Position numbers and translations under genes: made by a program. The notes beneath the pieces are model-generated. The model was not told the DNA's origin. It saw only the letters and a list, made by a program, of their open reading frames with translations, and ran no database searches. Shown here piece by piece: positions 24,037 through 35,397 of a stretch of 64,000 nt of DNA (position 1 is the first letter of the stretch; every line of letters starts with the position of its first letter). Source of the DNA: Bigelowiella natans CCMP2755 (lineage: Eukaryota > Cercozoa > Chlorarachniophyceae); contig ADNK01000036.1 of NCBI GenBank assembly GCA_000320545.1, positions 86,678 to 150,677 of the forward strand. The letters are read 5' to 3'.

Positions 24037-27000
24037 ACTGAATTGCCTTTCATGTACATCATGTACGATCGCAATGATCTATTTCTTGATGAATACACAC
24101 GACGCCATACATGACTGCATTTGTTTTGCTCACGGTGCATGTTCTTCTAGTACCAGATCCCAGTAGCTCTCAGGAAGGGGAAACTTTCCGGTTCCGACGA
24201 AGATTAGAGAGAGGCCAAGCGACCAAATATCACCTTTGTAGTCGTAATTTCGGCCGTCGAAACGCTCTGGACTGAGATATTTCATTGTTCCTTTCTTCTC
24301 CACAGCGAAGCCCTTTTTCCCGATGTACTTCGCCAATCCAAGATCTGCGACCTTCACGGATCCCGCAGCTATGGTTAAGGTCAGTACAGATATATTCATG
24401 AGTGGAACGCGCATGGCCGTGCAGCTACCATAACGTAAGATTGCATCTAAACAAATTGCATCTCAACAAAGCTAACAACCAAGATGATGGACTCATATTC
24501 ATGCCCGTTGTGACAAATTACAGGTATAAAGGAAGTTTTCGGGCTTGATATCCCTATGGACATGCTTTGCAGTATGGATGCGTTGGAGGCCTTTAAGTGC
24601 CTGAGACCATGTTTTATAAATGTAAGGAAGAGAGAGAGAGAGAGAGAAAGAGAATTCCACTCGACAAATCATAATGGAAATTAACCAAACCTGCATTGCT
24701 ATCGTTGCTAAATACTCCTCGTCCAACTTCATCCGTTGTTCGTTTAAAGTATCAACTAGTCCTTCCAAAGAACCTAAGTCCATGTACTCTAGCACGATCA
24801 CTATTCGTTCCGAGCCTTCTAAATATGCTCCCTCGAATTCCACGACACCCTCACCTTGGACCTTTTTATGGAAATAGGAAGTTGCACACCATATGTGCCA
24901 ACTATATTTCGTCACTGCCGATAGATAGAAAGATAGATAGATAGATAGATAGAGGGGGAGGGAGGGAGGTTTCGCCCGACGTTCTTCATCATCGATCTAC
25001 ATTCTCCGTTCACCTGTTGAAATGCAATGAGTTCTTTGTCCACCTGGTGGCGGAGCTCGGATTTGTCGACTTTAATCTCCTTTTGTGCCACAAATCGCGC
25101 CGTCGGTATGTGAAATGCCTTGAGCACACGCCCTGAAGGGTACAAAGATGAAGAATGATCCAAAGCTTTTTACTTGTCTATGAGGCTGCTCACCTGAGGC
25201 ACCAGACCCAAGCTTACTGACGTTTACAAGATCATTCCTGAAACAATAAATGTACAGTGACTCTTAAAATCGTAGCCACAACTTCCGTATCAGGCAGTCG
25301 TCTCAGGCAATACTATTTCCCACTTTCTGTAATGCCGCAGTTGCTTCTCAGCAACTTTTCCAGTTACTGTCCAAACATTGCCCTCACTGTCGACTATGCA
25401 TCGTTCCGTCATTAGAGTCCTTTTTTTGCCTTCAGTATAAAACCTGATATAGTCGTTCGAAAATGTAAGATGTTTCAATGAAAATAGGTGTACTTGATCA
25501 CTGAGGGAAAATCCTGAAAGCTGGACGGGAACAAGAACTATTAGATTGTATGATTACTGGTGTGTCTGCTCGGGATCTTTAAATAGCCTCCTGGACATAG
25601 TTCTTCTTGCCACTTTCGGTCGCCTTTTCCGATCATTCGCCAGAGGGAGTCTGAAAATACAAAGTCCCTTTCACAATCAGTATGTTCCGGTAAGAAACGC
25701 TGTCACGTAAACAAATGCCTACAACAACTACAACTACCCTTCCGAGGTTCCAGAAGTTGGTCGAGTAGCAGAAGCCGCCACCAAGTCGCTGCCAACATTG
25801 AGAGGAGGTCCCCCAGGAATGACAGCACCCGCCGTGCGTTTGCCACTGCCGCTGCAACTGTCGATGTCCTCTTTTTTTTCGGTGACTCCTGGAATTGATA
25901 TTCCTGGAGTATGTACCGCATTTGCTTGTCCACCACTACTCTCTGTTCCCTTTGCGTCGTACTTCGTGTCTTCCTTGCTGTTAGGAACTCGAAAGTTATC
26001 CCGAGTGAGCTGGAACATAGGCAATGCAGCTGCTGTGACACATCATCACAGACATGTCAAAGCTTGCTGTTGGAAGCTGCAAAAAGAGATTTATACCTGC
26101 AGGCTTGTTGTTCTTCTCCATTTTTATGTGTGGGGATTCGTAGTTATCCTGGGTGAGCTGAAACATTAGAAGTCCTACCCAAAAAAACATGGATTCGCAT
26201 TAAAATTAAATGAATTAAGAGAGGGCTCATGACAGTGCACATTTTTGGGCTCCAATATTTTCAGTACCACCCTTGCCGTTCTCTTTGGCGGAATTTGCGG
26301 CCAACTTGAAAAATCCCCATCGGGTGATATCCACAGTGCGCTTATCCTTGTTTGGGTATTTCTTCTTTATTCTTGCAATTTTCTTCTGCCTTTCTTCTTC
26401 TCCACCGAAGAGACGATCTTTAATGTGGATTATCTTTTTGGGTTTTGCCCTTATATAGCGGGGACTTATTGTGCTTTTTTGTGTTCCAATAGTCTCTTCT
26501 CTATCGTTGTCCTCCTTTTCATCATTAGAATAACCTTCATAATCTGAGTATCGAATTAGGTGCAGGAGTGATTTACGGCAAATAAGAGCCGGGGGATCAC
26601 TGTTAGTGGTGATTTTCTTCCTCCTCTCTCTCATATCTATCTCGAAGATTCCTGCTTCATCCATAACTTCGAGCATGTTCTGACAGAAAGCTGTCACTTT
26701 AAATTGCTCCTGATCCATAAATGGGAATTGCTCAAGCAGATCTACAGCTGTTGGCCTCTCTTTTGCGTTTTTGATAAAACAACTAGACACAAATCCGCGG
26801 AAATTATGACTCCATTCCTTTGCATCGCCCTCTTTCGGGGCCTTTTCTAACTTCATTTTATTGCCAAGCCTTGGAGCGGAACCATGAAGAATCTTATTTC
26901 TTAATTTTTTCAAATCATTTAGATGCGAATTTGGAGCTCTGCCTTCTGCCATCTCGATTGCAGTGATACCCAATGACCATATATCTCCCTTAACTGTTAC

Positions 27001-30000
27001 ATTTTTTCCTTCCCAAACCTCAGGTGGCATCCACGGGGGAGATCCTGCCTGTAGGCGAGGTTTATCTGCATCTTCGTGTGGCAAATCCTCTATCTCTACT
27101 TCGTCTGAAATACCGAAGTCACTAAGCTTGACGAATCCTTCAATCGTGAGAAGAATGTTAGCAGCTTTAATATCTTTATGAGCGATCTTTTTCTCATGAA
27201 GAAATGCCAAAGCACGTAGCACACAATGTAGAATGTAAGCAATATGTAGTTCTGTCATCAACGTTCTCATTCCCTGAATTAAGTCAAGGACAGACCCTCC
27301 TTCACAACACTCCATCACAATCCAGAGTTGCCCACGAGCATTTGGCCCACCATATCCTTGATACTTAACAATATTTGGATGTGCTTGCAGCCGGAAAAGA
27401 ACGTCCGTCTCCGCCATTCTCTTCTTCAAGGCAGAATGACCGATTCGCTTTTTGAAGATTTTTATCACACAAGGAGTTTTGTTTGCCAAATTTTTGTTAA
27501 TTGCCAGATGCACTTCACTAAATCCCCCTTCCCCGATAACGGAATTCTCTTTCGCACATGCGGTACACATCTGAAATCCACAACCCTTTACAGGACACAC
27601 GTGGATGATCTTACTGGATCCAGAACTCTTATTTTTGCATACCGAGCATCTAAAACGTTCGACTACATCTGGTTTCAACGTAATATCTATGCATTCCATC
27701 ACATGGCGCCTCTTACAATAGAACTCAAAGTGTTCTTCGAAAGATCCTTGCCATTTTAGATCATTATGAACGCGAAAAGCAGCACGTGTTCGCACTGGAA
27801 TCGAGATTTCGCTGTTAACCTCCCTCAAGTAACGAAACTGTCTGCGCCAATATTCCAGCTCCTTCTCCGTGTGGCACTCCAAGCTAACTACCGTTTCCTT
27901 ATTTCCACACTTGACGCGTAAGCCAATGGAATAGTAGGTGCCCTGAAAGGCGGGACACTTTTGGTCTTCTAAGAGCTGCATGTTCTTTAGTTTAAATATG
28001 GTTATGCTCCTTGGCGGCCGGCCGTTTAGAAAGAAGTCCGGTTCGCTCATAGAATGATTCTGGGAAGATCTCCTTCGTTTTATCTTTTCACTATGATCTA
28101 CTATTTGAGACTCCATGCGCTTCACCATATCCTTTTCATGTTTCTGACCTTTCTGTAGAAAATTTCCAACACCTTTCTCGAAGGTATCCAATTTGGCAGA
28201 TATTTTTCCTTCATGTCGGAGCGTATCTGCAATAGAGAGTAACTTCCAAGTTTCCAAGTTCTGGTACTTTCTCTCACGTGTGGTCGACTTACGCATCAAA
28301 GGGGGCGAATGCTCTGAGGGAGCTCTAGAGATTAGTTTTGTGCCTTTGAAACTACTGGTGATGATTGAGGATCTCGACAAACTAGAAGAATTGATGTCAT
28401 CAGTTCCCATCGTGCTGCTTCTGAATGCAAAAGTCCCAATCTCTTTCATCCTTACTGGATTTATTATTCTATATGGTAGAGTATCACATGGCGAAGGGAA
28501 TGAAGCCTCTAAACCACTTCGATATTTGCTATCGGCAGAAAGCTTGCTCTTCCTCTCGTTCGCAATTTCGGACAAAGAGCTTTGTCTCTCCCTCCTGCTG
28601 AGCAAAGTTTCGAACTTCCAAGGAGAGTGGGTTTTATATAAATGACTTGGCTTTCCCTTCCCCTCTAGAGACTGTTTTGGTGCGATGAGAATGGCATCTA
28701 AATTACTCGAACATCGTACATAACACGAGGGTATGACTCGGCAGTCCTTCCACCTGGAACCAATAAATACACGGGGGAATAAACCCCCCGACGTGAGGAT
28801 ACTTTTATGCCACTTCTCAGCAACCTTCTTATCGCAGGAGGAAACACGCATTTCTTCTTCACAAAGATCCTGATATTTCTTATCTAAGTCTATACTAGCT
28901 CTCCGACATGATTGGATGATCTTTTTGAGACGTGATATGCCGCAGTACCAATCCCAGACAATCTCTTTTGCAATGTCCTGTCCCTGCAATGTCGCTTCTC
29001 TCGTCAAAGACTCGGCAACAACTTTAATCTCCTCTCCAGTATTTTTGACATGAACAATGACGTTCGAAGGATTCTGAAAGTCACATCTTACAACGGTACC
29101 CTCAACGATTTGCCGATTTTTTCTGCGGTACACATTTACCTTCTCCCCAACTCTAACACAGGATTTATCGGGGACAAGATTGTAAATTGTAGATCGTGGT
29201 AGTGTCTTAAGGTTTTGAGGTTGGTTTTCGTGCAAAATTACTAAGGTTAAGACTTTCAGATTTTTGAATTCTGGTAGCGCTTTCGAGATGTCCTCAAGCT
29301 CCATACATGCAACGTTTGCTATTCTCACAGATTCTATTTTAACAACTTCTCCAATTTCGTCACCACGTACTTTGTTGATAAAAAGGTGACGTAAGTCCTA
29401 AAATTTAAAATTTCAGAAAAGTGTAACAGATTAGCCTGTTTATTATTCATAATTTACCTGGCTTAGATACATGTGCACTTTCTTTTTATTCCATCCGAAA
29501 AATCCCTACCAGGAAGCAATATTAGGAGTGTGTTCCAGAAAAACGAAAGAACTTGTAAAGTAAACCTCTCTCAAATCCACAAACCGCTGGCCACGTAACA
29601 AACGCTCTATTAATGGTCGCTGAGAAATAATATATTTATCATTGATAGGCATGTGCATTGATGATAGGAAACGCTACCTCGTGTCTCGGAACAGTGTGAA
29701 GCAAGCGAATGACAGGGTTTTGAGTTGACGGGTTTGCCACGAATTCAAAGGTGATGTCCGTGAACAAATCCGCATTTTTAGATGTCGGTCCATCCTTGAC
29801 TATCAACTTGATGTTGTCATTAGATTCTCTACGCTTCTCATTCTCATCGTTTTCTTCTGGAGCGCTGTCTTCAATACTGTCGTCATTTAGTTGAACACGA
29901 CTCTTTGAGTCGGAATAGGATCTGTGAAAAACACAGAATGTTTAAATTGTTACATTGCTGCTAGCTTATAAGTACAATTACCGAGAAGATGCTAACGACT

Positions 30001-30025
30001 TCTGATCTTCGTCTTCTGAAGTCAT
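23248..30025 (-). CDS. Dual-kinase protein: PH-like and C1-like regions, STE20-like kinase, repeat linker, MAP2K-like kinase
   Basis: Minus-strand exons from the start: 29982-30025, 29678-29921, 29566-29619, 29458-29505, 26268-29397, 26097-26174, about 25738-26029, 25558-25650, 25324-25513, 25194-25237, 25014-25132, 24691-24861, 24522-24600, 24134-24368, 23765-23930, 23603-23686, 23248-23517. The total is about 1780 aa. One junction (25650/25738) is out of phase in my model and unresolved. Approximate residues: 595-660 PH-like; 673-743 Cys/His-rich, C1-like (CSVC, CTAC); 750-1025 kinase 1 with GEGGFSEVH, VIKIF, HKDIKAANILL, DFG, WSLG. Then a short repeated motif (FQLTQDN, FQLTRDN) and kinase 2 from about 1391 with GSGASG, QKEIK, VHRDIKPEN, ADLG, WSLGLSL, as in MAP2Ks. 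The C-terminal 120 residues are unrecognised. Likely a cytosolic, membrane-recruited signalling kinase. If the frame at 26227 (TGA) were really the end, this would be two adjacent genes, but the intron 26175-26267 joins them in phase with a strong acceptor. Confidence 0.8.
23957..24034. repeat. Long (TA)n microsatellite in a kinase-gene intron
   Basis: The run is nearly 80 nt of TA/TTAA alternation in intron 23931-24133, close to the acceptor of the exon that closes the MAP2K-like domain. Confidence 0.95.
24628..24956. repeat. (GA)n and (GATA)n microsatellites in kinase-gene introns
   Basis: (GA)n lies at about 24628-24652, between exons 24522-24600 and 24691-24861. (GATA)n lies at about 24919-24951, in the intron 24862-25013. 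On the minus strand the GA run gives a pyrimidine tract upstream of the acceptor at 24601. Confidence 0.9.
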
Positions 30026-31036
30026 TCCACGTATATTTTCGGATTTTTTTAAACCGAGTTCTTTTATGCAAAATTATTAATTCTTGCGTGCTTTATAATG
30101 TAGAATTTCTTCGGCAACCCAGTCTTCAGTATGAATGGTGCACACTGGAACCTTCTCCTATTTTCCTTCCTCGCAGCTCAAATCTGACTTGACAGGGCAA
30201 CCTCGAAGAAAAGGTACAAAGAACGAGACAAACAGGTAGGGTCATCCTTCTTTTAACCCACTTCTCCCGAACGTCCCCATTCCGTTGACCATATTAATGG
30301 ATCACCTCTTTCAAGCCTGCGGAATAAGAGCAGTCGCTGCGGATAGTGAATATGGGTAGCCATCCCCACCCTCTAGGTTCACTTGATAAGATAAGTGTGC
30401 TGGACTGAAGGGGGACTTCGTTCGATTTAGACCTCTTATTTGAAGACGCAGGCATAAAAGAGAGGGCCACGTTTCTAGAAATCGGAAGTTACGACCTGTC
30501 ACATCAAGAGTCTTGTCGAGTGTCGGAAGGAAAACTGGACATCCTAGGACATCCGAACGACGCCAAGACGTCCTACGCATCTATTTCCAGAAATTTCGGA
30601 ATTGGTGGATTCCTGATGTTGTCGTTAGGTAAAAGTGCATGCGCTGTATTCTATTTGCCCGTAAATTGTAAAACTCCCTGTTCTCATGGCCGCTTTTTGA
30701 AAAACTTACCAGCATTTTTGTATTTTTCTCCATGATTTATCGCCATCACTACGGGTACGACATGTTATTACAGATAGGCGCCAAATTATTAACACAATAT
30801 TAAAAAAAAAGGTAAAAAAACGCTGGCGACACGTTAAATGAACAAGGACTATTGGAGTCTGCGACAACATGATTCTGTTCAAGTAACATTGAAGTAGCCA
30901 GGTCAGCTTTGGTATTCTCAAAGAAATCTAATCCCCGTCGGTTATTCTCGAATACCGGGTAATTATGCTGGATGATTTCAGATAATTTTTCAGCAGTTGA
31001 TCGCTGCATGGCAAGCTGATAAGTTTCACTCCCAAA
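30026..31036. other. Divergent spacer (shared promoter region)
   Basis: This lies between the start of the dual-kinase gene (-) and the start of the fucosyltransferase-like gene (+). No coding exon could be tied to either gene. CTAG is sparse here. An A-run lies at 30802-30811. Confidence 0.6.
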
Positions 31037-33638
31037 ATGGTACGACTACGATGGGGTCCGGCGCTCCTCGTTCTTGCCACGAAGCTGATGCTTTCATCTG
31101 CATTACAAACTTCGTTGGATCATATTTCATCCAAATCCAGGTCGTGTAATATGCAGAAATTGTAACGAAGTGACACCGAATTGAGTGAATGCTTTGTATG
31201 TGAACAGGGCACTGGAATCGGTGTTACTGGACATCCACGTGGATGACTACAGTAATTCTTTCTCGAGCAATAACTTTTTTACTGTCATTAATTCTCGTAT
31301 TATCTACTAGGAAAAGTTGATTTGATGGATAAGGACTTCAATGAATATCTCCCACACGGTACGATAGCTGTTGCTTTCCCCCCAATCAAACCTGGAATAA
31401 TCATTCATACGTGGTGACAATGTGCCTCTGCCTTTGATGATCACGTAGCATCAGAAATGGCAACCCATCCAAATCTTCCTGAGGCAGACGAATTCAAAAG
31501 GCATCTTGGGTAAGTCACAGCGTGACGTATTTCTTGTTTTCAACAGTCAAATTCATTTTGAGTGTTGTTCGTCAGGTATCTTCTGAGTTCCAGATGCTCG
31601 CAGCCGCAGAGACTTACTTCCACATTAAATTTTGGTGGCTTTGGCTCAATGCTGCACTCATCGATCAAACCAATTATGTGGGGTATGTCATAGATCCATC
31701 TCCTAACATGTCCAACAGTCGCATCATCCCGCACTCACTTTACCTATCTCAAATACATTTCAGGAATGAAGTACGGATATTGCATGAACCTAAATTTTGA
31801 CAATTTCGTTTACGGAAAATCGAAGGACTACTTCCAGCAAAACTTCCCAAACGACACGAACGCTTTCTCCCCACCAGCAGGTCAGTGACCAGTTCTTCGG
31901 ACATCAGCAGCAGTCTCTCATGATTCCGATCTTGACCTAATATTTTGTCCTTTATGCCACAGATTCTTTTGATAGGATACCAGATTGCCGCACTGATCTC
32001 GAGGCCCAAAATGTCCGCGCAGATCGTTTTGATGTTCCCCTCGATGCTCAAGAATCATATGTTGCATCTGATGGAGGTATTATCCTCAAACGATAAGCTT
32101 ACATTTCAAAAATGGTCTTGGGAACCATTCTAAAAAATATATATTTTAATGCAGAGGAGGAACATCCATGTTTAAGAGAACTGCCAATGCTTGAGCAAAA
32201 GTCGGAGGAATTTATGCCAAAGGTGTTGCTTTTTATACTGACGAGGTTTAAACTTGCATAACTAACTTGTTTTGTTGTAGTTATTTCGCGGACAACCAGC
32301 GTTCTTTGCTGTCAGCAACATATTCCACGCTCTATTTTCTCCTTCTAGTTTGATGGAAAGGAAGCTTACAGGTAACATTCTACAATATTTACGGGCTGAG
32401 TGAATGACATTCTCCATCTTTGCAAACATAGATAACGCTGCATATGAACACTCGCTCCATCATAGCTAATTTTTGTCTTCCACTTCCGTACTGACGACTA
32501 CAATGATGACAGAAATGAAGAAAAGAATTAACTGGCCTTCAGACCGTAAAGTTCTCGGCCTCCATGTTCGATTAGGAGACGCATGTAATCATAATGCATA
32601 ATTGAACATGATACAACAGATGCGTGAACTCAAATTAAATGTCTGAAGTGCGACGCGAAATGATAGTGATGTATCCTCTTTGTGCTAGGCTCCGATGAGA
32701 CTCAAACATGGAGGGGAATAACGTGTTACCCGTTAAGCCGTTTCATGGGAAAGGTGTGGACATTGGAATGCGAATCTTCAGCGTTCAGCACAATACTGAA
32801 TATGAGATGAGATTAGATGAGAGATGAGAGGAGAGAATCATAACCCTTCTTACAAAGGCCTATTTTTCTCACACATTGCAAAAATCTAAATCCAACCCTA
32901 ATCGCCGCTCCTTAGTGAAGGAAGTTACCAAATTGTACGGCATTAAAGATATATTCCTAGTCTCGGAGAGCAATAGCACCTTCCAAGAAGCTCAGAAGTA
33001 AGCAGCAAAACCTCAAGCATTAGTTTTTCTTGAAAGTTTAGCGCGTATTTTCGTCCGCACGATTACATTTTAATCTTTCACCGCTACCATCATCTCAGTT
33101 ATCCTGAATTCAACTGGATAACGAACGGAGCTCCGCCACCAATCCCAGCAAATGTCGGCATAGAACAAGCGCTTCTCGGCAAAAAGTCTACTGGGAAAGA
33201 GGTAAATTTCAGTGATGATATTCATCGTTGTTAACGTGGTCATGATTGTGTATCATCAAGAGATTTCGCAATGTCAAAATTGGGTGTTGATCTTGCTGTG
33301 TATGCTTCCATCTTCCTACTTGCCCAAAGGTTGGAGAACGGTGGTACTTGGAGATGATGCTAATGGCGGAGTCCCACGCGATGATCGGTACTCTAACAAA
33401 ACAGGAGATTAAGAAAAACGATAATCGCAAATCCAGCTTAACTGCCTCGATATATCAGATTTATTATTATTGGCAATTTAAAGCACTCATCCTATTGACA
33501 CAGGAAAATTCTCAAGCAACTTCTTTCGTGCAGCTCTGGAGTTTAACTTCGGTAACTTCGCTAGAAGTGGCACAGTTGATGAAACATAGAATACAATTTG
33601 TGTGTTCTACTTTGAAATTTATACATGTGGAATATGTC

Positions 33639-33678
<40 letters not shown>

Positions 33679-34048
33679 ACACACATACATAAATATTTAT
33701 ACATAAATTATAAAAACACATAAATACTATCACAGGTTCAACACATAGCTTGAAGCCATACGTTAGCATGGATTCTTCATGGTGAGAGACTACACTAAGT
33801 CTTCTTTTCTCTTGAAACAAGTTGTAATTCTCACAAGAATCGTGCTGACATAAAGCGTTTTGAATTGATACAAAGGTGCTTTGGGTTTGGCGAGCTTCAT
33901 CCACTGATTAAATCTGTTTCTGATGAGGTACGGGATCAATGACATGCATCGATAAAAATTGCTTGACATGCGGTTTCTGCAGATCGAAGAAGCATTCCAA
34001 CCGGAAGGCCAAAGAGTTTACTCGGATAGGCACAAATTTATATGCTGA
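31037..34048 (+). CDS. GT23/alpha-fucosyltransferase-like glycosyltransferase with signal anchor
   Basis: Exons: 31037-31140, 31208-31251, 31311-31358, 31449-31509, 31594-31682, 31764-31880, 31963-32076, 32155-32222, 32281-32371, 32513-32584, 32689-32753, 32921-32997, 33099-33201, 33330-33387, 33504-33551, 33736-33781, 33876-33927, 33983-34048. All phases agree (440 aa). The N-terminus has a hydrophobic signal or anchor (PALLVLATKLMLSSAL), so the enzyme should act in the ER/Golgi lumen. Diagnostic motifs are GGFGSMLHSSI (about 110), GLHVRLGDAC (about 260, the HxRxxD donor-binding motif of GDP-fucose transferases), IFLVSES, and MIGKFSSNFFRAA near residue 385, matching the FSS-containing C-terminal motif of FUT8/NodZ-type enzymes. 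The predicted role is transfer of fucose, or a related sugar, to a glycan. The acceptor is unknown. The exon at 33736-33781 was placed because it alone restores phase between its neighbours. Confidence 0.85.
33642..33676. repeat. (TA)n microsatellite in an intron of the fucosyltransferase-like gene
   Basis: About 16 TA units in intron 33552-33735. Confidence 0.9.
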
Positions 34049-35397
34049 TGAATGAGCGGCATGATTTTAGATGGTTCACGATTGCGCAGACCATCTGAAG
34101 ATTTAGTTTAATTTTAAGATTGGGAAGGACTCTGACTTAGTAACAGCCTAACCAATTATTACTTTATTAATCGTTTTTACTCGCGACATTACATTTAGAG
34201 TATAATTAGTATCAAGTTAAGCCACTGAAACAAGAAAATTTCGAGAAAGAGTGGTTGTGTGAGCACATTGATGAATGATGCATCTTGCTTGTTAGCATCA
34301 TCAGCACATTCATAGTGTTTTCCATGATGATGAATTGTGCTGTAAAAATCTGGAAGCGGGCATGTGTGCGCGGACTGATGTCGCCTCAGTTCAAAGCCCT
34401 GTGCATGGTCTGCATGTTGTGCAATACTTTGGGACGTCTAGACGTACGTTGCCAGATGAAGTGACATACATGTACTGATTCGAACATGATGACAATTACT
34501 ATGCTCATTACGAACAAGCTTCGCTCGTATTTCTCTGACAGATCAAGCAACGTTTGCTAGCACTCGCTAGCTCGGGTGTGTTGAACTGTTCTGATCCGAT
34601 CCACAGCGATGCCATACAACGGAGTTGATATGACAGCACAGCATGGCAATGCGATGCAGCAAGGCGCTGCACAAGCGTGGTGTGCCAATGTCAGTGCATG
34701 CGTGTGTCAAGATGGTCGTCGGACACGTGCAAGGAGCGCGATCGACTTGTCACGTGCGCGCACGTGTGCGAACCACGCTTGCACGTGATGAACATTCTAG
34801 CTATGCGATGCCGTCGTCTCTGTTGAATCGTGCTATAGTGCCACGCTAGCAGTACGCGCGCAGCAACAATGAGCGCTCTGGCAAACTAGCAAGCTTCTAG
34901 CTAGCTGATGCTCGAGCACAAATGATGATCCCGACGTACATCTAGACATGCTAGCACTGCAGCTAACTTGCTAGACAGCTAGTGCTGCCATTTGCGTAGA
35001 TTGCCGTAAACTAGTTTTCGACTTGCTGTCATGCGCGTGCGATCTAGCGATTGTAGGCTATGCGCATTACTCGATCGAGGTGCCATTCTAGCATTCGCAT
35101 CCTCATCGATCATGGCGTCACTAGCTAGCTAGATCATCCAGTCATGCTATAGCTAGCATCGTGCACACCGTGTCTGTCTGTCACACTGTCTAGCTGTCAC
35201 TGACCCATTCTTCGACCGTGTGGAAGAGTTGCCCCGCGTGCGCTAGCTCAGCGATGCACTGCTATTTAGAATGTGCATTACTTCATGCTTATGCTTATTA
35301 CAGCACCCACCACATTTGCAGTGCACACAGCGTGGCGTGTAGGCGGGATTTGCGCCTACATCTCTACATGCCAGGATGCATACGAGCAGTATTTTTT
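34049..35397. other. Convergent spacer with a CTAG/CATG palindrome island
   Basis: This lies between facing 3' ends of the fucosyltransferase-like gene and the type I membrane protein gene. It is AT-rich to about 34250, then rich in CTAG, GCTAGC, CATGCG and CACGTG words from about 34430 to 35210 (for example 34556-34573, 34880-34985, 35122-35160). No credible gene; the small open frames at 34643 and 35218 are rich in Cys, His and Arg without family features. Confidence 0.8.

Noticed and set aside
25703-26041. 112-aa minus-strand frame with KKKR and Leu-rich end
   Set aside because: The competing frame with FQLTRDNFRVP is in phase with the previous exon and shares its motif, so this one is a shadow.
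26227-29328. A complete 1033-aa kinase gene ending at the TGA at 26227
   Set aside because: Splicing at 26268 to the exon 26097-26174 keeps phase, uses a strong T-rich acceptor and continues a repeated motif, so the TGA is more likely intronic. Upstream exons from 30025 also extend it at the N-terminus.
34643-34849. Small plus-strand frame rich in Cys, His and Arg
   Set aside because: Composition follows the CATG/CACGTG-rich island. No splice continuity, no family features.
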